DNA from: Tanytarsus gracilentus
Taxonomy: Eukaryota > Arthropoda > Insecta > Diptera > Chironomidae
DNA length: 64,000 bases
Direction of reading: 5' to 3'
Assembly (NCBI GenBank): GCA_038502055.1
Contig: JAXRKN010000037.1
Location: forward strand, 744,001 to 808,000
Below, one piece after another: positions 23,450-34,500 of this stretch. Position 1 is the stretch's first letter; every line of letters begins with the position of its first letter. The translations under genes were made by a program, and so were the position numbers. The notes under the pieces are model-generated. The model ran no database searches, was not told where the DNA came from, and worked only from the letters and a program-made list of their open reading frames with translations.

Positions 23450-26400
23450 TTGGCTAGAAAAATCCCTTTAAAATCGAAAAATTTCTCTTGGACATCATTT
23501 TTTCCGAAACGTCAAAAAATATTCTCAGTTAAAAAGTTAAAAAAGCACTGGCAACGCAAAAAATATTTTGTAGCACGATGAAATTGCTAAAAATTGAGGG
23601 ATGAGAAAATTTTGTGCATGACATGATGAAAAATGTGTTTCTAATGGACAGCAACAAAGTTCATTAAAAAACTTTTATGGGTAACATGGAGAAGGTTAAT
23701 TAAGGGAAAAATATTACGTATTACATCCGTCATAAAATCTGGTTTTAATTAAGTAAAGCTGAGGGGATAATTTTGTAGTCACTTAAGTTTAATAATTTAC
23801 ACAAAAGTTTTTATTTGAGTTTTTTCAATTATTATTTTTTCAACTTCTAATGAATTCAAATTTTAATCGCAAAATTTATTTTTAAAAATTTATTTCTTTA
23901 TAATTTCATCAAAACACAAACCCAAAAATATTTTTAAAAATGCTGAATTTTTTCTCAAAACTGCTTGAAATTTCTATAACAAAAGAAAAATACCAAAAAA
24001 ATCATTTAAGTGTGTCAAATAATTTATTTTTACTGTATGATAACTTCAAAAGCATTCCATGCTAGTTAAGCGTCAATTACTATCACCCTCCAGTGTCCAT
24101 CCGATGATATTCCCCACTTGTATCATTTCACGATATCATTGTCGGCACTGAAGAATTTTTTCTCTACTGTTAAGTGAGTTTTTGTATAGTTTTCGTAAGA
24201 ACCGAGTGTCAGATTTCTTTGGAAAAGTTTTTTTTCAACCCCACAAAATTCAATTTTCTCATTTTGAATCTCATTGACATAAATTTTCTGTGTTGAAAGT
24301 TTTTCTTCATTTTCATCGTGAGCGTGTGTTTTTGAGTTTCTTAAGATTAGATTTGTAATCATTTGAGAGTTGCTATTTGGCACACAAGAAAATCATTTTT
24401 TGAAGTGACATTTAAATTTTTCCATAGAATAATTTTAGTAAGAAAAGTTATCAAAAATTTTATCATTTTTATCATTTTATCAAAGTTTAAAATATTTTAT
24501 GATTTTTTTAATTTCAAAAGTTTCATTTATTATTTTTTATTATTTTCACATATTTTTCAAAATTTTAAGATCACTTTCTTGTTGTGTCATTTTTCAAAGT
24601 TCTTGATTACACTTATTTCGTAGTTTAGATTTTAAGATGATTGAAAGATTATGTGTGCGACAAATGACCCCAGTGACCACCCTTCATATCTCATACTGAC
24701 GAATTTCCCCGCAAGCAGTTCACTGCTCAAGTACTATTGAGAAAAATCTCATTCTTGCTTCAATTGTTGATTGTTAAACTTGTTAAATTTGTTGAATTTT
24801 TCTGTTACTTAAATGATGTCTTTTTTGTCTGTTACAAGTCATCATTTTCTTTTTGTTGGTTATCGTCGAATTTTCTTGATTGAAATTCAATGTGGTGATT
24901 TTTTTCTGTTAAATTGTTTTTAAGAAAATGCCACAGGATTTTTTTCTGTTTTCATGAATTTCAATCGACAAAATAATTGATGAAAAAAAAAATCGTTAAG
25001 TTTTTATTTGTTGTTGAAAATTGAAATTTATTTTTCCCTCACTTCAAAGAAGAAAAGAAAACTTTTCAATCATATTTTCAATTTCCGCAAACCCAGCAGT
25101 GATTTTTGAAAACAAATTGCCAGCTTGAAGATGATGCGAGTAGTATTTTTGTTCTCTGTTATTTGTTTCGCAAAATGCTACATCCCCACGCTAGGGAGAA
25201 AAAAGTTTCAATTTTCAAGTTTTTCTGTTGATGTTAAACTTTTTTTTGTTGATTTTTTGTTTGTTGTTAAATTTTTTAAAAGCTTGTCGCCATAAAGCAA
25301 TTTTTCAAGACCTCTTTTTGGCGAAAAAATTAAGTTTGGTTGTTCAATTTTTGAAATTTTTTGTGTAGGATTTATACGAGAAAATTCAAAAATTTAATTT
25401 TCATACTCAAATTTTTAAATATCTAAAAGAGACTAAAAATTCTCTAAGCAGCTTTAAATTTCCTAAGTTGCAAAAATCTGTAAATATTTTCACTGAGTTT
25501 CACATGCTCAGAATTTCTTCTACGTTTTGTGTGTCTTTTTTCAATGTGAGTCTTTTTCCACCTTTTTTGTGTTCAAACCTTCATTTAATTTAGAAATGTG
25601 TGAACTATTTTTTTGCCTTTTTCCTCAACCATATTCGACCATAGAAATTTACAATTTGAAATAGACCAACGATTTCATCAAATTAAAATGAAAGCAGAAG
25701 AGAAAAATTCAGCAATTTAATTAAATTTTAGAAATTTAAATTTCCTCAAAGCACTGTGTATGAAAAAAAAACATTTCCCTCAAAGTTTTCAAGAACTTTA
25801 TTGACTACAAATTATTCTCTCGCAAAAGAAAATATTTAAATTTTAGTGACTCGAACGATGAAAATTGTTTGACTTTGTCTTTAAATTTTAATGTGCAAAC
25901 ATGACCGAGAATAGGTCAGTTTTGTATGTTCTCAGTTTGAACTATTTTTTGTAAGACCAATAATGAAATTCAAACTTTTTTAAATTATCATAAAATTTGC
26001 AAGTTTATAAAAAATTCATCAGGAAAAGCTGTTACTAGCAATTTCTCAAACGTCAATTATCACGCACAGAAAACATAAAAAATTCTCCAATTTCCATCTG
26101 ATAAAAAAAGAAAAATTAATTTGTGCTTGCCAGTTGCCACCACGAAAAAAACTTCAAATTTCATAGTCAAGACAAACAATATTGTAACACAATTGGAATT
26201 GTGGGTATCAGCTGGCACGTCGGCTGTTTGCCTCCATGATCAAAAGTGAAGTATTCTAAAAACATCTAAAGAGAATACGCCAAAGTTAAGTTTTGTTACT
26301 TAAATGTGTAAGCAAAAAGTTGTTTCCTTGTTATTTAGTTCATAAGTTGTTGACTAGTTTTAAGTGTTTCTTGTTACTTTTTGGCTGTTATTGTTACTGT

Positions 26401-27190
26401 TAAGTTTTTTTTGTTATGTTTGTAACATTTTCAATTTCTTTGGCACTCGCGCAAAAAATCTTGAGTGCAGCAAAGAAGAAAGTTACAAAGGCTTGATTTA
26501 AGTGAAAGCTTTAACAACTTGCGTTAACACTTTAAATCATTGCCAAAGAGTGCCTCTCGACTTTTTACTTGTTAAATCATAGCGCACCAAAAATGCCTCA
26601 AAAATTTGTTATGAAGCAACAAATGGATGGGTCCATCATGAAAATAAATAAAAAAGGGTTTAATGAAGGGATTAATTGGCAGCAAAAAAATAATGTACAT
26701 CACTGTATACGTTGCATTTAACTAAATTAACATGAAAACTTCAGTGTGAATGAAAATTTTTTGTGTGAATGAAAACTTTGTACTAATATTTGAGTGAGTG
26801 AGAAATAAAAAATTATTTAAAAAAATTGTGGTTTTATGATTATTAAAAAATTTCTTTCAGCTCAAATTAATAAGAGGATTTTAAAACAATTGAATTGGTC
26901 ACCAAAACTTTAATTTCTTTGTAACATTTTTTGCACAATTTTTTAAATGCCAATAGAAAAAATGATTTTAAAGTTCGTGTTGCAATTGCGATGTATCTCA
27001 AAGTATTTTTCAACCGAACGAATAATACGATTAGAAATTATAATTTTTAAAATTTAGAACTTTTTTAAGCGCTTCAAAGTTGCCCCTTAACCTTATGCAA
27101 TCTCTGTTACTTACAGCATATAAAGCTCGTTCTCTAAATTTTTCTTTAACTAAATTGAAGAACAATTGTAAAACTTTAATTTTATGTTTC
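23450..27190. other. Non-coding stretch rich in TTGTTA-type motifs
   Basis: A/T-rich sequence without a convincing gene. Between about 24770 and 26420 there are many TTGTTA/TGTTAC repeats (dense at 24770-24800, 25225-25280 and 26295-26420). A 54-codon frame with a signal-peptide-like start (MMRVVFLFSVICFAKCYIP) lies at 25131-25295 (plus); its remainder is Phe-rich and looks like translated T-rich DNA. Confidence 0.4.
25131..25295 (+). CDS. Doubtful small ORF with a signal-peptide-like start
   Basis: 54 residues beginning MMRVVFLFSVICFAKCYIP, which would score as a signal peptide. The rest (FFVDFLFVVKFF region) is what T-rich DNA gives by chance. It could be the first exon of a secreted peptide gene, but no donor at a sensible place was seen. 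Confidence 0.15.
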   Translation: MMRVVFLFSVICFAKCYIPTLGRKKFQFSSFSVDVKLFFVDFLFVVKFFKSLSP

Positions 27191-27196
27191 ATATTC

Positions 27197-27202
27197 TTTA
27201 TT
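27197..27202 (-). terminator. Polyadenylation signal of the second LRR gene
   Basis: AATAAA on the minus strand, 60 nt beyond the stop at 27262-27264. Confidence 0.55.
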
Positions 27203-27261
27203 TCAATTTTAATAAATTTTTAAATTAAAAATATGAAGAATGAATAAAATACATTGATTTT

Positions 27262-28316
27262 TTAAATTGTGATGATTGGATTTCCATATTCATCAAAAAG
27301 TCGAATAATTCCTCGCAATTCCATCACAAATTCTTTTTGATCGACTGGTCCTCCATAGTTAAGGAAACAATTTTCTAACTGCAATCGAATTGCTTCCTTT
27401 GTTGGACCACCGGGACCTCCGATACCCGCCCACTGTCCATTGACGCAACGATTGTTACTCAAGTTGAGTGTATTCAAAACAGGAACAGGATCCAAAAATC
27501 GTCTTCCCATTTCATCAATCAAATTATTGGCAGCGTTGAAGTTCAACAGATTTGTGTTGGTGAGTACTAAATTTCCAGGAACTCTGACAAGTTGATTGTT
27601 GTTGATGTTTAAAGTTTGGAGGTTCGGTTGAAGTCGCAAAAATGTATCGCTGACAGTAACAATTCGGTTGTTACTCAAATCAATGCTAATTAATGTTGTG
27701 ATACCACTGAGCAAAAATTGAGGGATCATCGTAATGTTGTTTGAAGCCAAGTTTAAAATTTCAAGATTAGACGCACCAATGAAGGCATGATTGGGCACAA
27801 CCGACAGTGGTGTTGACGTAATTGAAATTGTTCTCAAATTTGGCGTTTCAAAGAAGGCATTTGGTTGAATTCTCAAGGCTATTTGTGACTGAGCGTATTC
27901 GTAAACTCTCAAATTTGGGAATGAACTGAAAAATTGTCGAACGATGAATGGGAAGAAGGATTGAGAGATACGAACACGTGTGACATCGACATTGCCGCGA
28001 CCTGATTAGGAGTAATTTTTTTTATTTAAAACGTTACGTAATTTTTGCTAAAATTAAAAATTATCGCTTTATTGAAACTACCTGGCTGATGAAGTCCCAC
28101 AATGGTAACATTGGCGTTTTCATTATCAGGAACTAAAGCTGAGATAACGACACAGTCATAATCGGCTCCAGAAATCATGAATGTGCATGTGACTTGCCAT
28201 GTTTCCTGAGCTTTGGAAACTCCGATGAACAGACCAATAATTGCACTACGTAAAATTGTCGTTACATAATTAGACTTTGATTAAATTTTATCAACTTACA
28301 AAATTAAAATCTTCAT
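27262..28316 (-). CDS. Secreted leucine-rich-repeat protein (three exons)
   Basis: Exons on the minus strand 28316-28300 (17 nt), 28245-28082 and 28001-27262 join in phase to 306 residues. The first two exons give the signal peptide MKILIFAIIGLFIGVSKAQE; without the 17-nt exon the gene has no proper start. The mature protein opens with a cap of spaced cysteines (VTCTFM...YDCVVI) and the motif VGLHQPGRGNVDVTRVRIS. About seven 24-residue LRRs follow (ISITSTPLSVVPNHAF, LEILNLASNNITMIP, LISIDLSNNRIVTV, LQTLNINNNQLVRVPGN). A C-terminal cap has NNRCVNGQW and LENCFLNYG. It shares cap motifs and the SFPNL element with the nested LRR gene at 13819-14673 but has no coiled coil. It is an extracellular LRR protein; ligand unknown. 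Confidence 0.9.
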
Positions 28317-28408
28317 CCTTTCTTCTTTTTTGTCCGCACAATTCAAACTCACAAAATAAACTGACTCGAAAGTGATATCGATTGTGAAAATTTAATAAAA
28401 AATATTTC

Positions 28409-28469
28409 TTATCGCCGATCGAAATCTAAAGAAGTCTCTTATCAAGGATTTATCTTAATCTTTCCTATC
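28409..28469 (-). promoter_or_regulatory. Cluster of GATA-factor sites upstream of the second LRR gene
   Basis: Minus-strand GATAA cores at 28409-28413, 28439-28443 and 28450-28454, plus GATAG near 28465-28469, lie 93-153 nt upstream of the ATG. An initiator-like GAGTCAGTTT lies near 28350. In insects such clusters commonly drive fat body, hemocyte or gut expression of secreted genes (GATA factors such as Serpent/pannier). Function here is inferred. Confidence 0.4.
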
Positions 28470-29290
28470 ATCACCTTGACGATGAATAATATTCGGTGGA
28501 ATGATGAACGTCATAATAATGAGCGCTGGTAAATCAATCATGACTCAATGGCTATTAAAAATATTTTTTATTGATACTTTTCGCTTCTTTTCTCATCGTT
28601 CCATTATCATTCCTCATTTTCAATACACTCCCATGCTGCCATAAATTTCACTCAATGAGAAATCTATTACCAAGGATGAAAAAGTGAAAAGACGCCAAGA
28701 GCCACAACAAAATTTTATCACATTTAAAGGAGGAAGTGAATAATGTGATGCAAGGAGTGAAAACAATATTTTTATTTTTTGTGCTTTTATTTGTAATTTG
28801 CTAAAAAAAGCTTTTAAAATTTAAAAATTTATTAGTTTCCATCCCCTGTGATTCTTTAAAAGCTTTCACTTTGTGCTTTCTACAAAAGAATTTTTATTTT
28901 TTTTCCGAAATCGATTTTTTCTTGTGAATAAAAAAGAAAAAATAATTTTCTTACAATCTCAATTTCCATAAAAATAAGAAAAGTTCATTTTTTTGCAAAA
29001 AAATTTTACAAGGAAATTGCAAAAATTAAAGGAAGTGAGATGAAAGAAATTAATTAAAAAAATTTCTCTCTCGTTTCAGTTTGAAGAATAAAAATTGCTT
29101 GGAAAATTCTCATTAAAACGTGAAAATGTGTTTACTTATTTTTCATTAAGCTCTGTGATGCGATAAGGAGCAAATTGCACATTCCGATGGATGTTTTTCC
29201 TCAAACTCTCAGTCACGCTTTTCTCTCGCATATGGTTTTCATTTTCCAACGCGTCTGCGCAGTTTTAATGTGTGTATCATGCGGTATACT
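28470..29290. other. Non-coding stretch between divergent transcription units
   Basis: A/T-rich, no exon recognised. It separates the minus-strand LRR gene from a possible plus-strand promoter near 29295. Confidence 0.5.
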
Positions 29291-29294
29291 CGGC

Positions 29295-29586
29295 TTTAAA
29301 AGCATTTTTTTTATTTCATCAAAACATTCAGTTGTGTGTCGATTTGCAAAATAAAAAAAATTACAGAACATTTGTGCCTCTCGCAGTGAATTGTTCATTG
29401 ATTGCGAGTTAACTGTAAAAAATTGTTTAAAATCTATCTAAAATTTTCGTGAAATCGATAGTTTCGGAAGTGAAGTTTTGTGAAAACTATTAAGACAAAC
29501 TCATCAAGGAAGAAACTTTATCTCTTCTAACTCAACCACACAAGTGCAGAAAAAGTTTTGATAACTTCAACTAGAGCAAAACTGGG
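29295..29586 (+). promoter_or_regulatory. Candidate promoter and 5' UTR exon of the three-exon 289-residue gene
   Basis: A TATA-like TTTAAAAG at 29295 is followed 35 nt later by an initiator-like ATTCAGTTG (A at 29330). The sequence then becomes less A/T-rich and ends in a donor-like GGG|GTAATG at 29586/29587. The nearest matching acceptor upstream of a plausible ATG is at 31533-31534, just before the ATG at 31538. This assignment is inference. Confidence 0.3.
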
Positions 29587-31537
29587 GTAATGATCAAGAA
29601 AATTCATTCCATGCACTGCAATATATCGAATGACAGACGAAAAGTCTGTTATCGATTTATTTTCCGCACTACAATAAAAATTTCCTCACTGTATCTATGT
29701 TTTCGAACGTCCTTGGCATTTGAATAACAAAAAAAAAGTTTTTCTTTTATTTGAAAGTTCAAAGATTTTTTTGATCTTATTTAAACAACAAATCGATCTA
29801 AAAAATTCCTTACAATCGAATTATCGATTTTAATTGTTTTCGTTCTATCGATTTTGAATTCGCGACCTTTTCCGCTTCACTGCCTTCACCGTTAACTTAA
29901 TATGTGAATTTAGTTTTCATTGCGATTGAATCAAAAGTTATAAAAATGTTAAAATTTAAAAATATTAAAAATTTTATTTTGTTAATTTAAAAATAATTTT
30001 TTTAGTGGAAATCATAGTAGTCAAATTAGCGCTCGGTTTTCACAAAATAATTTTTCAATTTTTCTAATGTTTGTTTCTCGGGAAAGAGAAAAATTTTGTT
30101 TAGTTTTCGTCTGAAATTCCAAAACTTATTATAGAGATCGTGGCTACAGAAAATTGTTGAAAAGGTCAGTGAAGGTGAAATTTCCATCATGTGCTGCATA
30201 AACAAATTATAAATCAATATTTACTTAAAAACATATGCGAGGAGACGATAAAAAATTTCTTGGAAACATTTTCTGATTGAGTTGAGCACACATTGAGCGT
30301 TTAAACGCCAGAGCTCATCAGCTAAGTGCATTCATTGCATTATGCAGTTTGTCTATTAAAATGGTCCACACACACTGCACTCTCATTTTATCGACTCAAT
30401 TCTAAAGCGATGAGTGAACGAGAATAGAAAGCATGCTAAAAGAAGGTCTTGATAAAAATAGTTTTTCAATCAAAATCACCACAATGAATCACTCTCTGAA
30501 GTATAAAAATAAAAGTGTTCTTCACTCGAGATTTGTGTGATTTAATTAAAAGCGTCTGCATTGCAATTAAACAGCATGACACACTGTCGGTGTTAGCAAT
30601 GCGTTGAGTTGATGGCTGGAGTGCGATGAAAAGTTGCTCATATAAAAAACACTTTATATTTCAATGAATTTTGTTGATGACAATTTTAATAAAACGTACA
30701 ATGTCAATAGGATGAAAATAATTAATTAAATTGAGATGCAAGGGATTAAACTTTTTTTTAAAACACTTTAAAAAATTTTAAAAATTTTAAAATAAATAAA
30801 ATTAAAACGTTGAAAAATAATTTTATTTCACTTATTTTTAATCTTTAAGATATAAAACTACGATAGTAAAATCTTCATGTATACAAAACTAATTAAAATC
30901 AGTTTGGAAATTAGGAAGAGAAAAGTTTTCACTTTTAATTAAATCCAGTTGTTTTTCACTTGATGAAAATTTCAATTCTTCCTTTCCAATCAACATCTTT
31001 TAAATGTCATTTCCATAATTTGCCCATTGTTGAATTACATTGTAAGCTAATCAGTAGTGAATGAGTATGATTTACGAAGGATAAGTGGATTGAGGTGGGT
31101 AGAGAAAAGTAATGATTTAGGGGTGTAGCAAGCACTCAAATTTCAAAAACTCTTAAAGTTTATGCAAGAATTATTTAATTATCTCTTTCATCGGCAGCAT
31201 ACATCCTAAGTTGTCATGATCATATCTAAAAAGTTATAAATTGAATTGCAAAGAATTATTTTGATATGCGCTCATAAGACATTTGAGACAATCGCAGGGC
31301 GTTTCTTTGCGAGTCCCGCATGATGAAAAAGACATGAATTGTCTCATTCTCTACACACACAAACATATCAATCGTAACTCATCCAGAAAATATTCTTCCG
31401 TTTCTCTCAATGAGCATAAGTAAATTGAAAAAAAAATCGCAAAGAAATGTTGAAGGCGCTCTAGTAATATTCCGACAGCATAACATGAGAGGCGCGTTTT
31501 TGAATAGTATTTCGGTGAAAATAATTAAATTTAGTGA

Positions 31538-34500
31538 ATGAAATTTATTGACATGAAGATTATCGATCGATGTCCCAATTGCTTTACGTCGAACAACGAT
31601 GACAGCGATAAGAAGCATGAGGATGAGGTGGAATATGCCGAAATACGGGATGAAATTCCAAAGAAGAAAAAGAAGCGAAATCTTTTAATGCCACTCGCAT
31701 ATCTAATGCTTAGCGTCGCTGATAATAGAATCAACGATCAACGGGGATTTTATTCGAAATTTTATACCGCATCATGTCAACCGCGTGTATTTTGTCATGG
31801 TAAAAAATACAAAATTGAACGAAAGCACAAAGTCAAAAAGCGCGATCTGCTTCTCGGTGACAAATTGAGTAATAATGCAATTAGTGGCAATGGAAAATAT
31901 TTCAAAATGTCACCGGGAGCAACAAAAATAACGAGTGATGATAAAATCTACAGTGAAGGTGAGAGAGAAAAGTGAAATGGAGCGAAATTTTTAAACCATT
32001 TAATTTAATGCGACAATTTGTGTACATTTGGAGGGAGGCATTTAATTTGGGGATGACAACATAAATTGCGTGTACCGTTTAACCCATGTCAATGTGTGGT
32101 TGTCATTTCATTGAGAATTGTTTGGATTCAAGCTTTGACTATAATTTAATTTAAATAATAATAGGTTAAACTGTACTAAGATCTCTCTAGCAATTCTGAC
32201 CACCTTAGAGATCTGCAAAATTAGATAAATGAAGGGATGCAAATGTCTTTAATTTTAAACCTCCGCACAAAATTTACTGTGACAATTTCATTTTATACGA
32301 CTATCCGAGACGGAGCCAAGAAGTGACTGATGACCCAAATTACAAATTAACCTGTAAAACATTTTCCCTCTCACTCTCTCTTTTAAACACGCCGCGATAC
32401 GATAATTTATAGATGTGATGTAATTCGATCGAGGTTGATTCGTTATAGTCTCATAGAAAAGTTTTTTTTCAGTAAATTCTACTGAGTTTAGCCCAACCCT
32501 TCCTCACTCGAACATTTTAAATTATTGTCGTTTGAGAGCAAAAAAGTTTTTTGTACGCAAAAAAGAAATAATACATGAATAAAAATTGCTGATGATGCAA
32601 GTTAGAATAAAGTTGTAAACTCGACATAATTTAATTATTTTCAAATCGTCAATCGCCTTCAATTAGTACATGGCAAAAAGTATTGTTGAGTAATTGAGAT
32701 GTCGAACGTTTATTTAGTATTTAGTTAAAAGGGTTTTAAAGTTTGTTCAAGAGTTTTTTTAACCACGCTCCAAATAGTTTTGAATATTTACAATTAATGA
32801 AATTTTTATAACCGTTCAATAAGCCATAAATTTCAGTATAATAATTCACATGAGAAAATTGTTCTACTAAATTAAAATTGTCATTCATCAATTGAATGCT
32901 CTCGAGAGCGCAAAAGATTTATCACAAAAAGTTGAATGTAAAAAATTAAAATTGAATTCGCAAATTGATTTATGGCTTAATTTAATTCAATTATTTTTCT
33001 CTTAGACACACACAGTATCTACAATGTTAGATGGGAATGAGTTAAGCGTTTCTGAAAATTCAATTTCTAGAACACATAATGGAAGGAAAACTTTTTGAAA
33101 CACGTCAATTTGCGAACTTGAAAAGCAATTACAAATTTTGAGAAAACTTTATCTGAAATTCTGCAAATTAATTTCAACTAGAGAACATAATTTGTAGATG
33201 AAACACCGCCTGTCGAATTAATTTTAATTAAGAAATCAGTTTGATATTTCACACTTTTAATGTTGTTCACTGCTGTACTGTGCTGATGAAAATCGTTGTC
33301 ATGCGAGCCGAGAGTTGAGTGCGAGAGGGAAAAAGTTTTTCGATGAAAATTTATTGTCACTTCATGGAATCGCGACATTTATTTTGTGCTCTGCTTGTCA
33401 TTCAGCTGATACATTTATTAAATCCGACTGTCATCGACATTTGATGAAATTTTCCATTTCTGCAATGAGACAAAAAACTATTCATGTATGACTGAATTGT
33501 GAAATTTTCTTTTCATCATTTTTTTCTGATTTGCTCTTTTACAAGTCGCTTCGAATCACAATCTCGATGACAATCAAGTGAGAAAAATCGTTGTAAAAAT
33601 TTCACTTTCAAATGAAAGTGGCAGCGAATGTTTTTGACAATCTTTGTCATAATTCTGACACTTTTTGTGCAAGGGATGAAAGTTTTGATAAATTTAAAGT
33701 AAAATTTTTACATTTGTCAAATGTCTTTCATAAAATGAAATCTTATCAAGTTTTCAAACCTCGTGTCAGCTCTCGTAAAATTCTTCTTATCGCTCCTCTT
33801 TCATGAACAGCCTGATGATATGACATGATTTATGAATCATATAGACGATAATTTTAGAGAACGTTGTTGAGAATTTGCGAAAGAATTTTGTCCCGATTCA
33901 AAAATATTCACACATATTGAAAATATTTTCAAATTCCAATTGGCTCAGCTACGCAATAACATTATGTCACATACAAAAATATGTGCATGCAATTTATGAT
34001 TTAATCGAAAGCAATTAACCCGATAATCGCATGTAATGAGCGTTCATTCTACTTTTATTCTATTGCCGAAGCGAAGCGAATAAAAAGAATATTTTTTCAT
34101 GATGAATTCAACTTGATACTCATTCAAATTACGCCCAACCCAATCGTGCTGAGTTCTCGATTCAATTTTTATAACACACAAAAGTCGCTATTGATAAATC
34201 GGAAAATAGCCTCCCCCTAAACGGATCCATTACAAAGTACTGATATTTTTCTCTCTTTTTTTGTCAATTCACTAAATTCCAAACAATCCCACATTGTACA
34301 TCCCAAAGTCGAGTGACCGGCTTATAATTGATGTAATACCTTTTTCCCCTCTCTCACTTTGTTTGATTAAAAATTAAACAAAATTTACATGCTACTCGCT
34401 GACTACACTGAAGTGCTACGAAATCACATCAACAATGGTCGAAGCAAATCGAATTCTTTTTTTGCCATGTAAAAAATTTAAATCAAATGCAACATAATGG

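Noticed and set aside
24123..24383. 86-residue minus-strand ORF with charged residues
   Set aside because: No flanking splice sites or promoter recognised; cannot be separated from chance.
32472..32576. Alternative second exon for the 289-residue gene (VNSTEFSPTLPHSN...)
   Set aside because: Good acceptor and phase, but it ends in a stop with no poly(A) signal nearby, while the exon at 38667 joins in phase on both sides and leads to a further exon.
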